Shown piece after piece: positions 1 to 7,659 of a stretch of DNA of 11,571 nucleotides. Every line of letters starts with the position of its first letter. Positions within the stretch are counted from its first letter, which is position 1. A program made the position numbers and the translations under genes. The notes below the pieces were generated by a model. It did no database searches and was not told where the DNA came from. It worked only from the letters and a program-made list of their open reading frames with translations. This DNA is from an uncultured Clostridium sp. Lineage in GTDB: Bacteria; Bacillota; Clostridia; Lachnospirales; Lachnospiraceae. The DNA is taken from positions 1 to 11,571 of the forward strand of contig CALHQJ010000058.1 in assembly GCA_938036545.1 (NCBI GenBank). The letters are read 5' to 3'.

Positions 1-302
1 TCCACCAGACGTCCATCGCCACTTTTTTGATACTCTGCCGTAAGATGTTCAATTTCGCCAACCAGCTCTTTGGTCTTTTGAAATTTTTCCACCAGCCGAA
101 GTTTCTCTTCGTATCCGGCCAGAATTTTATCACAGCGTTTCACTAAATCATGGACTCCCTGCCGGCTGATGCCCTCTTCCTGGGCAATCTCGCTTGGGGA
201 CATATCGTTCATTACAACATCCTCGTAGATATGCTGCTGATGGGGGGTTAAAAGCTCTCCATAAAAATCATAGAGCAACCCCTGCTGGACTATCTTTTCC
301 AT
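1..302 (-). CDS. ylxM: YlxM/p13-like DNA-binding protein, 5' part (partial)
   Basis: The minus-strand reading frame starts with ATG at 302 and runs off the left edge after about 100 codons, so the C-terminus is missing. The protein begins MEKIVQQGLLYDFYGELLTP and contains a helix-turn-helix segment with the motif MSPSEIAQEEGISRQGVHDL near residues 34-53, followed by a basic, charged helical stretch. This pattern matches the YlxM/UPF0122 family, which resembles sigma-factor region 4 and in Firmicutes is usually encoded directly before ffh, the signal recognition particle GTPase. The ffh gene would lie outside this window. The ATG at 302 is preferred over GTG at 311 and ATG at 323 because AGGTG at 309-313 sits six bases before it and family members begin at this point. 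Family assignment is confident; a role linked to SRP expression is inferred from known synteny. Confidence 0.9.
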   Translation of the reverse strand, partial: MEKIVQQGLLYDFYGELLTPHQQHIYEDVVMNDMSPSEIAQEEGISRQGVHDLVKRCDKILAGYEEKLRLVEKFQKTKELVGEIEHLTAEYQKSGDGRLV

Positions 303-318
303 TTCAATCACCTGTGTT

Positions 319-347
319 ATCATACACGAAGCCAGCCGGGTTGTCAA
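319..347 (-). promoter_or_regulatory. Sigma-A promoter of ylxM with overlapping dyad
   Basis: On the minus strand a perfect -35 box TTGACA (342-347) and a -10 box TATGAT (319-324) are separated by exactly 17 bases. The predicted start of transcription is near 312-313, leaving only about ten bases before the ylxM ATG, so the ribosome site would lie at the very 5' end of the transcript. A 7-bp inverted repeat (TTGTCAA at 341-347 and TTGACAA at 358-364) overlaps the -35 box. It could be an operator or a weak end signal for the upstream gene; neither is shown. Confidence 0.75.
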
Positions 348-381
348 GTGTTTTTTATTGACAAACTTATGTTCTCTTTTT

Positions 382-897
382 TCACTTGATAAACGTCACT
401 TCTCCTACACGTTCGATTGCCTTTGGCTCGCCGTCGGCGTAGCCCAATGCGGCAAGGCCGTACACAACATGATCGGCCGGAATTGCCAGCTCGTCTAATA
501 CCTGGCGGATAATCGGCTGGCCGCAGATATTCTGCAGCTGGTTAATCCAAACGGAGCCAATTCCCAGAGAATGGGCGGCCAGAAAAATATTTTCCAGGGC
601 GCAGGCATTGTCCTCTCTTCCATAAGGACTGTCTTTTTTATTAGATGGAATAATAATAGCCTGGGGACGATACATATCATAACCGCTGCGTCCTAATTCC
701 ACTTCAATGGCTCTGGCCAGCTTTTCAATCATCTTCTGATTCTGTACTACAGTAAACTTCCAGGTCTGCCCGTTTTTGCCGCTGGGTGCACATAAAGCTG
801 CTTCTACAATCAGCTTCAAATCTCCCTCCGGAATTGGTTTTTCTAAGAATTTCCGTGTGCTTCTTCTGGTTAAAATAGTTTCAATAGTCTGATTCAT
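382..897 (-). CDS. Nitroreductase family protein (FMN-dependent type)
   Basis: A 171-residue protein starting at ATG 897. A TTG at 903 is also in frame, but the G-run at 907-911 lies nine bases before the ATG and only three before the TTG. The N-terminus carries the family signature RRSTRKF (residues 11-17), where Arg and Ser contact the FMN phosphate. It is followed by PIPEGDLKLIVEAALCAPSGKNGQ (shown here only as the CAPSGKNGQ core, residues 36-44). GIGSVWINQL (112-121) and AALGYADGEP (149-158) match the C-terminal half of the fold. At 171 residues it is at the short end of the family, as in many clostridial paralogues. Such proteins are cytosolic NAD(P)H-dependent flavin oxidoreductases; the substrate cannot be read from the sequence. 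It lies 61 bp downstream of the MATE gene and may be read from that operon or its own promoter. Confidence 0.9.
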   Translation of the reverse strand: MNQTIETILTRRSTRKFLEKPIPEGDLKLIVEAALCAPSGKNGQTWKFTVVQNQKMIEKLARAIEVELGRSGYDMYRPQAIIIPSNKKDSPYGREDNACALENIFLAAHSLGIGSVWINQLQNICGQPIIRQVLDELAIPADHVVYGLAALGYADGEPKAIERVGEVTFIK

Positions 898-917
898 AAG
901 CAAAAACCCCCTTTATT

Positions 918-948
918 CTTATAACAATTCAGCCTGTATTTCAGGCAA
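918..948 (-). promoter_or_regulatory. Candidate extended -10 promoter for the nitroreductase gene
   Basis: The short gap between the MATE stop and the nitroreductase start has, on the minus strand, TGTTATAAG (extended -10; TATAAG at 918-923, TG at 925-926) and TTGCCT (943-948) as a possible -35. The spacing of 19 is long. A small hairpin (GCCTG, five-base loop, CAGGC; 932-946) overlaps the -35 region and could be an operator or a weak terminator. The case rests on sequence match only. Confidence 0.35.
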
Positions 949-958
949 ACTTCTTTTT

Positions 959-2284
959 TCAGAGTTTTTTTAAAGCCGGATGGCGTAAAAACCGGACAGC
1001 CAGCGGAATCACCATCAGCAGCCATACGATGGGCTCTGCCGCAATAATTCCCATATATTTGAAAACCGGCGTTAAAAAGTAAGCCGCCGCCACCTTTCCA
1101 GCCAGTTCAATAAAACTGGATACAATAGGAGTTACATGATCTCCGATTCCCTGTAAGGCATTTCTGAGAACTGCAATGGCAGCTGGAGCAAAATAAAATA
1201 AGGTATCTATTTTTAAATACAGCGAAGCAGTATTTATGATTTCCGGTTCTCTGCTGGCCGTAACCAGATAAATCAGATCCGGAGCCACCGTATAGCTTAA
1301 CAATATGACAAGCAGCGACCAGCCCCAGGTCAGCCCCAGCGCACAGCCCACGCCCTGACGGATTCGTTCCTCTTTTCCAGCCCCCAGGTTCTGGCCGCAG
1401 TAGGTTGCCATGGTAACGCTCATCACGCTAAAGGGAAGCATATAAAACTCAGTAATCTTTCTGGCTCCCGTGTGAGCTACAATGGTATTGGTTCCAAAGG
1501 TATTAATGGCGCACTGCAAAGCCAGGGTTCCGAAAAATACCAGAGACATCATCAGCGCCATGGAAAGGCCTGACGATAAAAGCCTGCGTACCCTGGTTTT
1601 TTCCGGTGTAAAATCTGCCCATCGAAACCGAAAAAAAGGATAGGTTTTCCACATATAGAAAAAACTTAGCAGAGCCGAAACGGTCTGGGATAAAACTGTA
1701 GCCCAGGCAGCCCCCCTAACGCCCATATGGAACTTCAAAATAAAGACCAGATCCAGTCCTACGTTTAAAAGGCTGGACAGAATCAAAAATGCCAGCGGCG
1801 CCCTGGTATCTCCTACTGCCCGAAGGATTCCGGCACAGCCATTATAGGCCATGGCAGAAGGGATGCCAAGAAGAATAATGGTAATATAAATTCTGGCGTT
1901 TTCAGCCAGGGATTCCGGTACGTTTAAAAGCGTTAATACTGGTCCCAGTCCTGAAATGCTTAGAATGGCAAGACAGACTGACACTAATATCCCAAGTCCA
2001 AAACTTAGTGCCCCGAAACGGCGCACCTCGTCCTGTTCTCCTGCCCCAAACCTCTGGGCTGTGAGAATGGCAAATCCATTTGTCAGGCCGTTCATAAATC
2101 CAATCAGCAGGGTACTGATGGAAGTAGTGGCTCCAACTGCCGCCAAAGCTTCTGCTCCAAGAGTGCTCCCTACAATTCTGGTATCTGCCAGGCTGTAAAA
2201 CAGCTGAAATATATTGCCTAACGCTACTGGCACTGCAAACATTAACATCACTCTGGCCGGATTTCCTTTTGTTAAATCAGTCAT
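959..2284 (-). CDS. MATE family multidrug/sodium antiporter
   Basis: A 441-residue, strongly hydrophobic protein with roughly twelve membrane segments, as expected for the MATE (multidrug and toxin extrusion) family. These pumps export cationic drugs or metabolites in exchange for Na+ or H+. The N-terminus MTDLTKGNPARVMLMFAVP is typical of clostridial members: a short cytosolic lead with Leu-Thr-x-Gly-x-Pro before the first helix. The NIFQLFYSLADTRIVG segment follows, and a second similar half begins near residue 225. The start is taken as ATG 2284, not GTG 2299: GGGG at 2294-2297 lies nine bases before the ATG, and no Shine-Dalgarno precedes the GTG. The start lies two bases after the TGA of the upstream dehydrogenase gene, which suggests translational coupling and a shared transcript. 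Substrate unknown. Confidence 0.93.
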   Translation of the reverse strand: MTDLTKGNPARVMLMFAVPVALGNIFQLFYSLADTRIVGSTLGAEALAAVGATTSISTLLIGFMNGLTNGFAILTAQRFGAGEQDEVRRFGALSFGLGILVSVCLAILSISGLGPVLTLLNVPESLAENARIYITIILLGIPSAMAYNGCAGILRAVGDTRAPLAFLILSSLLNVGLDLVFILKFHMGVRGAAWATVLSQTVSALLSFFYMWKTYPFFRFRWADFTPEKTRVRRLLSSGLSMALMMSLVFFGTLALQCAINTFGTNTIVAHTGARKITEFYMLPFSVMSVTMATYCGQNLGAGKEERIRQGVGCALGLTWGWSLLVILLSYTVAPDLIYLVTASREPEIINTASLYLKIDTLFYFAPAAIAVLRNALQGIGDHVTPIVSSFIELAGKVAAAYFLTPVFKYMGIIAAEPIVWLLMVIPLAVRFLRHPALKKL

Positions 2285-2286
2285 GG

Positions 2287-3288
2287 TCAATAACCCCACA
2301 TCTGGGTCTGGGACTGAATGGTTTCATATGGGTGAAGCAGGGCTTTTTCCATGCAAAGAGAGAAATAAGCATCCTGTAAGGCCTCTGCCAGCGGATAAAA
2401 CTCGATTCCGGTCTCCGTATACTGCTTCATGCCTTCCAGCACTTTAGTCACTGCTGTCTCATCTTCTGAAAATCCCAGATCCTTATAAGGATTCTCCCAT
2501 ATAATTTTTTCTTTGCAGAGCTGGCCGTTTTTGTCCATATAAATCAGGCTGTCTCCAGACAGCTCCCCTCTGTCTCCCTGAATCCGAATGCCTGTACCAC
2601 GAATCCGTGAATGGTACTGAATTTTATCAAAATCGTAAAATCCCATCTTTCCGCAGTCAAACTCTATATCCATACGAATGCGGAAGCTGTCTTTTACCTG
2701 ACCATTTTCGATAGCGCCGCCTCGTCCTGCTGTTTCTAATACAGGGAAGGTAAACCGCTTTCCTGTGAAAAATGCATTTTCAAATCCAACTCCCAATATT
2801 CTGCGGATTAAGCTGACACCATGGTAATCGTGAGCAACAGACAGGTCTACTGCGTGAGGTTCTCCAAGAACTCCGCTTTTTACAAGTTCCAGAATCTTTT
2901 CATATCTGGGATAGAGGTGGTACTGCTCTGCCACCTGGAATCTGGTTCCATAGCAATGAAGCTGCCAGGCGTCTTCCAAATTTTCGATATTGAGACCTGC
3001 CGGAGTTTCACAGAGTACCGGCCATCCTTTATCCAGCCAATGGCGGGACACCTTAAAAATAGAAGCCTTGTCTACTGCCACTACAATAAAGTCCGGCTTT
3101 AATCGCTGGCATTCTGCCTCTGAAATCGTTGTATAAACGCCGGTCTGCTCATGCATCAGCCTGGCCTTCTCTTCTGTCCGGCACAGCATGGCAGCTGCTT
3201 CAAACCGTTCTGGCATAGCCTTTGCTATCCGTACATAAAACTGAGAACGCCATCCTGAGCCTACAATTATATATCTTATTTTATCCAT
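2287..3288 (-). CDS. Gfo/Idh/MocA-like oxidoreductase with altered EKP motif
   Basis: A 333-residue protein with an N-terminal Rossmann fold: beta strand then GSGWRS (residues 10-15) in place of the usual GxGxxG, and ADP-ribose region AAMLCRTEEKA. The position of the family EKP motif reads CETPAG (93-98), so the Lys that takes part in catalysis or NAD binding in characterised members is Thr here. EQYHLYPRYEKILELVKSG (121-139) is the well conserved segment at the domain junction. The C-terminal half is the mixed alpha/beta substrate domain. Length is normal for the family. The family mostly oxidises or epimerises sugars and inositols with NAD(P); the missing Lys means the reaction should not be assumed. 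The ATG begins one base after the recG stop (TAATATG), with a GAAAGG about 13 bases before it inside recG, so it is probably expressed from the recG operon. Confidence 0.85.
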   Translation of the reverse strand: MDKIRYIIVGSGWRSQFYVRIAKAMPERFEAAAMLCRTEEKARLMHEQTGVYTTISEAECQRLKPDFIVVAVDKASIFKVSRHWLDKGWPVLCETPAGLNIENLEDAWQLHCYGTRFQVAEQYHLYPRYEKILELVKSGVLGEPHAVDLSVAHDYHGVSLIRRILGVGFENAFFTGKRFTFPVLETAGRGGAIENGQVKDSFRIRMDIEFDCGKMGFYDFDKIQYHSRIRGTGIRIQGDRGELSGDSLIYMDKNGQLCKEKIIWENPYKDLGFSEDETAVTKVLEGMKQYTETGIEFYPLAEALQDAYFSLCMEKALLHPYETIQSQTQMWGY

Positions 3289-3289
3289 A

Positions 3290-5344
3290 TTATAGATTCA
3301 ACCTTTCATAGCTATGATTTACGTATACTTGCAGACGCTTTTTTAATTCCATATGATCCGCCTCGTTTAATTCCGGATCTTTTGAAAGAAGGGCATCTGC
3401 CTCCTCCGAAACGCTTTTTAAAATATTGGCGTCTGTAAAAATATCGGCCAGGCGGAATTCCATATCGCCGCTTTGCCTCATGCCAAAAATATCTCCAGGC
3501 CCACGAAGCTTTAAATCCTCAGAGGCAATATAAAAACCGTCATTGGATTTATTCAAAATATCTAAACGCTCCATTGTTCCTTCTTCTTCGGAGCAATTCA
3601 CCATAATGCAGTATGACTGGCTCTTTCCTCTGCCGACCCGTCCTCTTAACTGATGAAGCTGGGCCAGGCCAAAACGCTCGGCATTTTCAATCATCATTAC
3701 CGTTGCGTTGGGAACATTAACTCCCACCTCTACCACCGTAGTGGAAACCAGTACCTGAATTTCTCCTGCTGCAAACCGTTCCATGATTTGATTTTTTTCT
3801 TTGGCCTTCATCTTTCCATGAAGGTATTCTACACAAATAGATTCCGGCAGCTCTTTTCTTAATACCCTGGTATAATCCAGAACGTTTTCCGCCTCAATCA
3901 TCTCGCTTTCTTCTACCATAGGGCAGATCACATAGGCCTGATGTCCCATGGCACACTGTCTGGCAATAAACTCATAGGCCTTAGGGCGGTAGCTTTTATT
4001 GACTACACAGTTTTTTATCGGCAGGCGTTCTGCTGGAAGTTCGTCTATAACGGAAATATCCAGATCTCCATACAAAATAATAGCCAGGGTTCGGGGAATG
4101 GGAGTGGCGCTCATCACCATAATATGTGGGGTATTTCCCTTTGTCCCAAGGGCTTCCCTCTGTCCGACTCCAAACCGGTGCTGTTCGTCTGTAATCACCA
4201 GAGCCAGTTTATCATATTCCACCTTTTCCTGTATCAGGGCATGGGTTCCAATGATAATGTCTGCCTCATGGCTTTTGATTTTTTCATAGGCCAGCCGTTT
4301 TTCCCTGGCAGTCATGGAGCCGGTAACCAGAACCGGAGTTTTCCGGATATTGTAGGTTTCAAAAAGCTGGCAGATTCCTTCGTAATGCTGCTTTGCCAAA
4401 ACTTCTGTAGGAGCCATCAACGCCCCCTGAAACCCATTACAGGCTACGTGCAGAAGAGCCAGTACGGCTAAAATCGTTTTTCCAGAACCGACGTCTCCCT
4501 GAATCAGGCGGTTCATCACCTTTCCGCCAGACAGATCGGATTCGATTTCCTTTAACGCCCGCTGCTGGGCATTGGTAAGAGAATAGGGGAGGGCCTTCTG
4601 CAGATCCTCAGCCTCCTTTGCCAATGTAATCGAATAGGGGCTGGGCTTATCAAACCGTTTTTCCCGAAGTCTTCTTACCGTAAGGATAAACATAAAAAAT
4701 TCATCAAAAACCAGGCGTTTTCTGGCAAACAGCAGATCTGCCTCATCTTTTGGAAAATGAATGTGTTCAATGGCAAAGTTGTACTCTGCAAGCTGATACT
4801 TTTTCCGAATGTCAGACGGCAGATATTCCCTTGCCATCTGTCTCGTGGATAAGGCCTGGACTACCGCTTTTACAATAGCTTTATTGCCTAATCCCCTGGT
4901 CTGGCCGTATATGGGCTGCATGGAATTAATTTTTGCTCCGTAATCCTCCGGCGCAAACAGTTCCGGCTGTTCCATAATCAGCCTGCCTCGTTTTCTTGCT
5001 ACCTTTCCCCTGAAGACCCACCGGCTTCCGGCTTTTAGGTTTGCCCTCATATAAGGCATGTTATACCAGCAAAGCTGAATGGTTCCTGTTAAATCTTTCA
5101 GGGTTACGGAAACCATCTGAAGGTGGTTTAACCGGATCAGATCTGCCATCCTGGTAAGGACTCCCTCTACTGCGCCGATTTTTCCTTCTTTTAGCTGGCC
5201 AATGGGAAGCGGGGCATTGTAAGGGTCGTAAGCTCTGGGGTAATAGGACAGTAAATCCTCCGAAGTCTCAATCCCAAGCTTTCGGAACAGCTTTCCGGTT
5301 TTCTCCCCAATCCCCTTTAATGACTCAATTGGCGTGGCATCCAT
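3290..5344 (-). CDS. recG: ATP-dependent DNA helicase RecG
   Basis: A 684-residue superfamily 2 helicase that remodels stalled replication forks and branch-migrates recombination intermediates. The order is: helix-hairpin-like N-terminus (ESLKGIGEKTGKLFRKLGI), the OB-fold wedge domain (about residues 55-150), Walker A GDVGSGKT (283-290), the RecG form of the DEAH box DEQHRFG (386-392), SATPIPRT (412-419), and the C-terminal QLRGRVGRG (564-572) preceded by TTVVEVGVNVPNAT. Length matches Bacillus RecG. The start at 5344 is preferred over an in-frame ATG at 5401: AGGAG lies eleven bases before 5344, family similarity begins there, and the earlier ATG sits inside a long inverted repeat with no spacing to its G-run. 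It lies 80 bp after fakA and 1 bp before the dehydrogenase gene. Confidence 0.97.
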   Translation of the reverse strand: MDATPIESLKGIGEKTGKLFRKLGIETSEDLLSYYPRAYDPYNAPLPIGQLKEGKIGAVEGVLTRMADLIRLNHLQMVSVTLKDLTGTIQLCWYNMPYMRANLKAGSRWVFRGKVARKRGRLIMEQPELFAPEDYGAKINSMQPIYGQTRGLGNKAIVKAVVQALSTRQMAREYLPSDIRKKYQLAEYNFAIEHIHFPKDEADLLFARKRLVFDEFFMFILTVRRLREKRFDKPSPYSITLAKEAEDLQKALPYSLTNAQQRALKEIESDLSGGKVMNRLIQGDVGSGKTILAVLALLHVACNGFQGALMAPTEVLAKQHYEGICQLFETYNIRKTPVLVTGSMTAREKRLAYEKIKSHEADIIIGTHALIQEKVEYDKLALVITDEQHRFGVGQREALGTKGNTPHIMVMSATPIPRTLAIILYGDLDISVIDELPAERLPIKNCVVNKSYRPKAYEFIARQCAMGHQAYVICPMVEESEMIEAENVLDYTRVLRKELPESICVEYLHGKMKAKEKNQIMERFAAGEIQVLVSTTVVEVGVNVPNATVMMIENAERFGLAQLHQLRGRVGRGKSQSYCIMVNCSEEEGTMERLDILNKSNDGFYIASEDLKLRGPGDIFGMRQSGDMEFRLADIFTDANILKSVSEEADALLSKDPELNEADHMELKKRLQVYVNHSYERLNL

Positions 5345-5365
5345 CTGTTTTTTGTCTCCTATCAG

Positions 5366-5410
5366 GAAAAGGGGTGCTGCAAAGCCTTGTCTTTTGCGCA
5401 TCCCCTTTTC
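5366..5410 (-). repeat. Long imperfect inverted repeat in the recG leader
   Basis: Between the fakA stop and the recG start, GAAAAGGGG and CCCCTTTTC form a 9-bp stem (5366-5374 with 5402-5410). It continues inward with TGC/GCA and GCAAAG/CTTTGC, separated by single-base bulges, to close a loop of about six bases. In the minus-strand transcript this gives about 18 paired bases ending 21 bases before the recG ATG. The run UUUUCC follows the GC-rich part, so it could act as a weak attenuator, a processing site, or a structure upstream of the ribosome site. Pairing was worked out by eye. Confidence 0.6.
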
Positions 5411-5424
5411 AAAATTCTAACTGT

Positions 5425-7113
5425 TTACTCTACAGAAATTAAATAGTAGTAAATCGGCTGTCCGCCATCCTGAAGTTCAATCTCACATTCCGGGAATCTC
5501 TCCTGGGCCTTGTCAAGCAGAACGGAAGCTTCCTCTTCCGTCACCTCACTGCCGTAATAAATAGTAACCAGTTCGGATTCTTCATCAATCATGGCCTGGA
5601 GCATGTCCAGAGTTGTGGAATCTACAGATTTTCCAACGGCCAGCATGCCCTTGTCACCAATACCCATAATGTCGCCTTCTGTAATGTCCATGCCGTCAAT
5701 GCAGGTGGTACGGACTGCATAGGTAACCTGTCCGGTTTTCACTCTCTGCATCTCTTCCGTCATATTTTCCAGGTTCTCTTCCGGAGTCAAATCAGGCATG
5801 AAATTAATCAGGGCCGTAATTCCCTGAGGAACCGTCTTGCTGGGAACAACGATAATGTTCTTATCTTCTGTTAAGTGTTTTGCCTGTTCTGCTGCCAGAA
5901 TAATATTTTTATTATTGGGCAGAATGAAAATCGTATCTGCATGAACCTTGTCAATGGCATTTAACATGTCTTCCGTACTTGGGTTCATGGTCTGTCCGCC
6001 TTCAATCAGATAATCGGCTCCGATTCCCCTGAAAATTTCACCTAATCCGTTTCCAATGGAAACAGCAATGAAGCCGTACGGCTTTCTGGGTTCAGACGCC
6101 TTTAAGGCTTCCTCTGCCGCCTTCTGTTCTGCCGCCGCTTTTTCTGCGTTTTGAATCAGACGTTCTTCATGCTCTTCCCTCATATTGTCTACTTTCATTC
6201 TGGACAGAGAACCGTAGGTCAAAGCCTTTTCAAATGCCAGTCCCGGGTGGTTGGTATGGACATGTACCTTTACTACGTCTTCGTCTGCAACCACTACAAT
6301 GGAATCGCCAATGGACTCTAAGTATCCCTTAAAGGAATGTTCATCTTCTTCGGTAAATTCTTTTTCTGCATTAATAATAAATTCTGTACAGTAGCCGAAT
6401 TTAATGTCAAAATCTTCTGTAGAAGCCGCTCCTGTCACCGGTTTTGCCGCCGGCTGTCCGGCAGGCTTTGCGCCCTCTACGCTTAAATCCAATTCCTTGC
6501 CTAACAGGCCGTCTAATGCACCCTTCATCACCTGCATCAGGCCCTGTCCGCCGGAATCCACTACTCCTGCCTGTTTTAATACAGGAAGCATCTCCGGAGT
6601 CTGGCTCAGGACGTAATCGCCATGTTCAATCACCTGGGAAAATAACTCTATCAAATCCTCCGTCTGGCTTACCAACTCTACAGCCTTATCGGACATTCCC
6701 TTGGCAACAGTTAAAATCGTACCTTCCTTTGGCTTCATAACTGCCTTGTATGCAGTTTCGGTAGCCCGAACAAAGGCATTGGCAAAAACAGTGGTGGTAA
6801 TAACGTCTGCCTTTTTAATTTCCTTGGTAAATCCACGGAAAAGCTGGGACAGAATAACGCCGGAGTTTCCTCTGGCGCCTCTTAAGGAACCGGAAGAAAT
6901 AGCCTTTGCCAGGCTTTCCATGGTCGGTTCCTCAATCGCTGCAACTTCTCTGGCAGCAGCCATAATGGTCATGGTCATATTGGTACCCGTATCTCCATCG
7001 GGAACCGGAAATACGTTTAATTCGTTAATCCACTCTTTTTTTGCTTCTAAGTTTTTTGCTCCTGCTAAGAATGCCTGTTTTAACAGCTTAGCGTCTATTG
7101 TATTCATACCCAC
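5425..7113 (-). CDS. fakA: Fatty acid kinase catalytic subunit FakA (YloV; DhaL + DegV-like)
   Basis: A 562-residue protein of the YloV/FakA family, which phosphorylates fatty acids held by FakB proteins so that host or recycled fatty acids enter phospholipid synthesis. The N-terminal DhaL (Dak2) ATP-binding domain shows NVFPVPDGDTGTNM (33-46), whose Asp residues bind Mg-ATP. It also shows LRGARGNSG (77-85) and DSGGQG (186-191). An Ala/Pro-rich linker (about 213-232) leads to the middle domain with GYCTEF (240-245) and VHVHTNHPG, followed by the C-terminal DegV-like domain. GTG 7113 is taken as start because AGGAGG (7124-7129) lies ten bases before it. ATG 7107 is in frame, has AAAGGA ten bases before it, and is a real alternative. 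The Shine-Dalgarno overlaps the stop codon of the preceding Asp23 gene, implying coupled translation. It is followed by recG, a common Firmicutes order. Confidence 0.93.
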   Translation of the reverse strand: MGMNTIDAKLLKQAFLAGAKNLEAKKEWINELNVFPVPDGDTGTNMTMTIMAAAREVAAIEEPTMESLAKAISSGSLRGARGNSGVILSQLFRGFTKEIKKADVITTTVFANAFVRATETAYKAVMKPKEGTILTVAKGMSDKAVELVSQTEDLIELFSQVIEHGDYVLSQTPEMLPVLKQAGVVDSGGQGLMQVMKGALDGLLGKELDLSVEGAKPAGQPAAKPVTGAASTEDFDIKFGYCTEFIINAEKEFTEEDEHSFKGYLESIGDSIVVVADEDVVKVHVHTNHPGLAFEKALTYGSLSRMKVDNMREEHEERLIQNAEKAAAEQKAAEEALKASEPRKPYGFIAVSIGNGLGEIFRGIGADYLIEGGQTMNPSTEDMLNAIDKVHADTIFILPNNKNIILAAEQAKHLTEDKNIIVVPSKTVPQGITALINFMPDLTPEENLENMTEEMQRVKTGQVTYAVRTTCIDGMDITEGDIMGIGDKGMLAVGKSVDSTTLDMLQAMIDEESELVTIYYGSEVTEEEASVLLDKAQERFPECEIELQDGGQPIYYYLISVE

Positions 7114-7127
7114 AGGTTCCTTTCCTC

Positions 7128-7484
7128 CTAATCAATCACTCTTACGCCTTCTACGTAGATATTAATCTTTTCTACGCTCATGCCGGTGAATTCTTCTACT
7201 TTATACTTTACATTTTCAATCAGGTTGTCGGAAACTGCAGAAATGCTTACTCCATAGGCAACGATAACATGGAAATCGATGGAAATATGGTTGTCCTGAA
7301 TGTCTACGTTAATTCCATGGGTCAGACTCTCCCTCTTGAGAAGCTTTACCAGGCCGTCCTTCATACTGACAGCAGCCATGCCTACAATACCAAAACACTC
7401 CACTGCCGTAGTACCTGCATATAAAGCAATAACATCAGGGTTAATCTGGATTTCGCCCAGTTTATTATTGATTCGTCCTTTCAT
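7128..7484 (-). CDS. yloU: Asp23/Gls24 family envelope stress protein (YloU-like)
   Basis: A 118-residue protein starting at ATG 7484 with GGAGG seven bases upstream. The sequence has the Asp23/Gls24 pattern: LGEIQINPDVIALYAGTTA at the N-terminus, then VECFGIVGMA, a central DFHVIVAYGVSISAVSDNL, and a C-terminal VNIYVEGVR-like strand (KINIYVEGVRVID). YloU in Bacillus sits immediately before yloV, the same arrangement as here. Family members are small cytosolic or membrane-associated proteins linked to envelope homeostasis; YloU itself has no settled biochemical role. The gene heads the minus-strand operon, its TAG is embedded in the fakA ribosome site, and it diverges from rpmB. The gene symbol is by homology and order. 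Confidence 0.92.
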   Translation of the reverse strand: MKGRINNKLGEIQINPDVIALYAGTTAVECFGIVGMAAVSMKDGLVKLLKRESLTHGINVDIQDNHISIDFHVIVAYGVSISAVSDNLIENVKYKVEEFTGMSVEKINIYVEGVRVID

Positions 7485-7515
7485 AGACTTGCCTCCAATT
7501 CTCTTGATATTGTTC

Positions 7516-7544
7516 AGTATACACTATTTCCATGAAAAAAGAAA
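7516..7544 (-). promoter_or_regulatory. Candidate promoter of the asp23-fakA-recG operon
   Basis: On the minus strand TATACT (7516-7521) is a good -10 box. The hexamer 17 bases upstream, TTTCTT (7539-7544), matches the -35 consensus poorly, so this promoter is weaker on paper than the divergent rpmB one. It would give a leader of about 25 bases before the ATG at 7484. Confidence 0.45.
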
Positions 7545-7562
7545 TAAATTTTTAAATTTCGC

Positions 7563-7591
7563 TTGCAAATTTTTATACTTTCTGGTATCAT
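7563..7591 (+). promoter_or_regulatory. Promoter of rpmB
   Basis: TTGCAA (7563-7568) and TATCAT (7586-7591) are 17 bases apart. TG at 7583-7584 one base before the -10 box makes it an extended -10 promoter. The transcript would start near 7598, giving a leader of about 60 bases. The octamer TGTGGATT occurs twice ten bases apart (7600-7607 and 7610-7617) just after the start site. Confidence 0.7.
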
Positions 7592-7617
7592 ACAGGTGTT
7601 GTGGATTTGTGTGGATT

Positions 7618-7659
7618 ATTTGCACAGCAAGTCCAAGTAGCTTTTAAGGAGGTGCAAAT
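7618..7659 (+). promoter_or_regulatory. Candidate hairpin covering the rpmB ribosome site
   Basis: ATTTGCAC (7618-7625) is the exact reverse complement of GTGCAAAT (7652-7659). The second arm takes in the last G of the Shine-Dalgarno AAGGAGG (7646-7652) and the whole spacer up to one base before the ATG. If it forms in the mRNA it would hinder initiation, so it could be a translational control element. The 26-base loop makes an 8-bp stem only moderately stable, so this is a candidate. Confidence 0.4.

Noticed and set aside
3941..4471. A 176-codon plus-strand frame inside recG.
   Set aside because: It is fully antisense to the conserved helicase core of recG and has no ribosome site or family signature.
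5342..5401. RecG starting at ATG 5401 with 19 extra residues.
   Set aside because: No spaced Shine-Dalgarno, the ATG lies in a long hairpin, and RecG similarity begins at the later Met with AGGAG upstream.
6701..7165. A 154-codon plus-strand frame over the fakA start.
   Set aside because: It is antisense to the DhaL domain of fakA; its hydrophobicity reflects the complementary codons of that domain.
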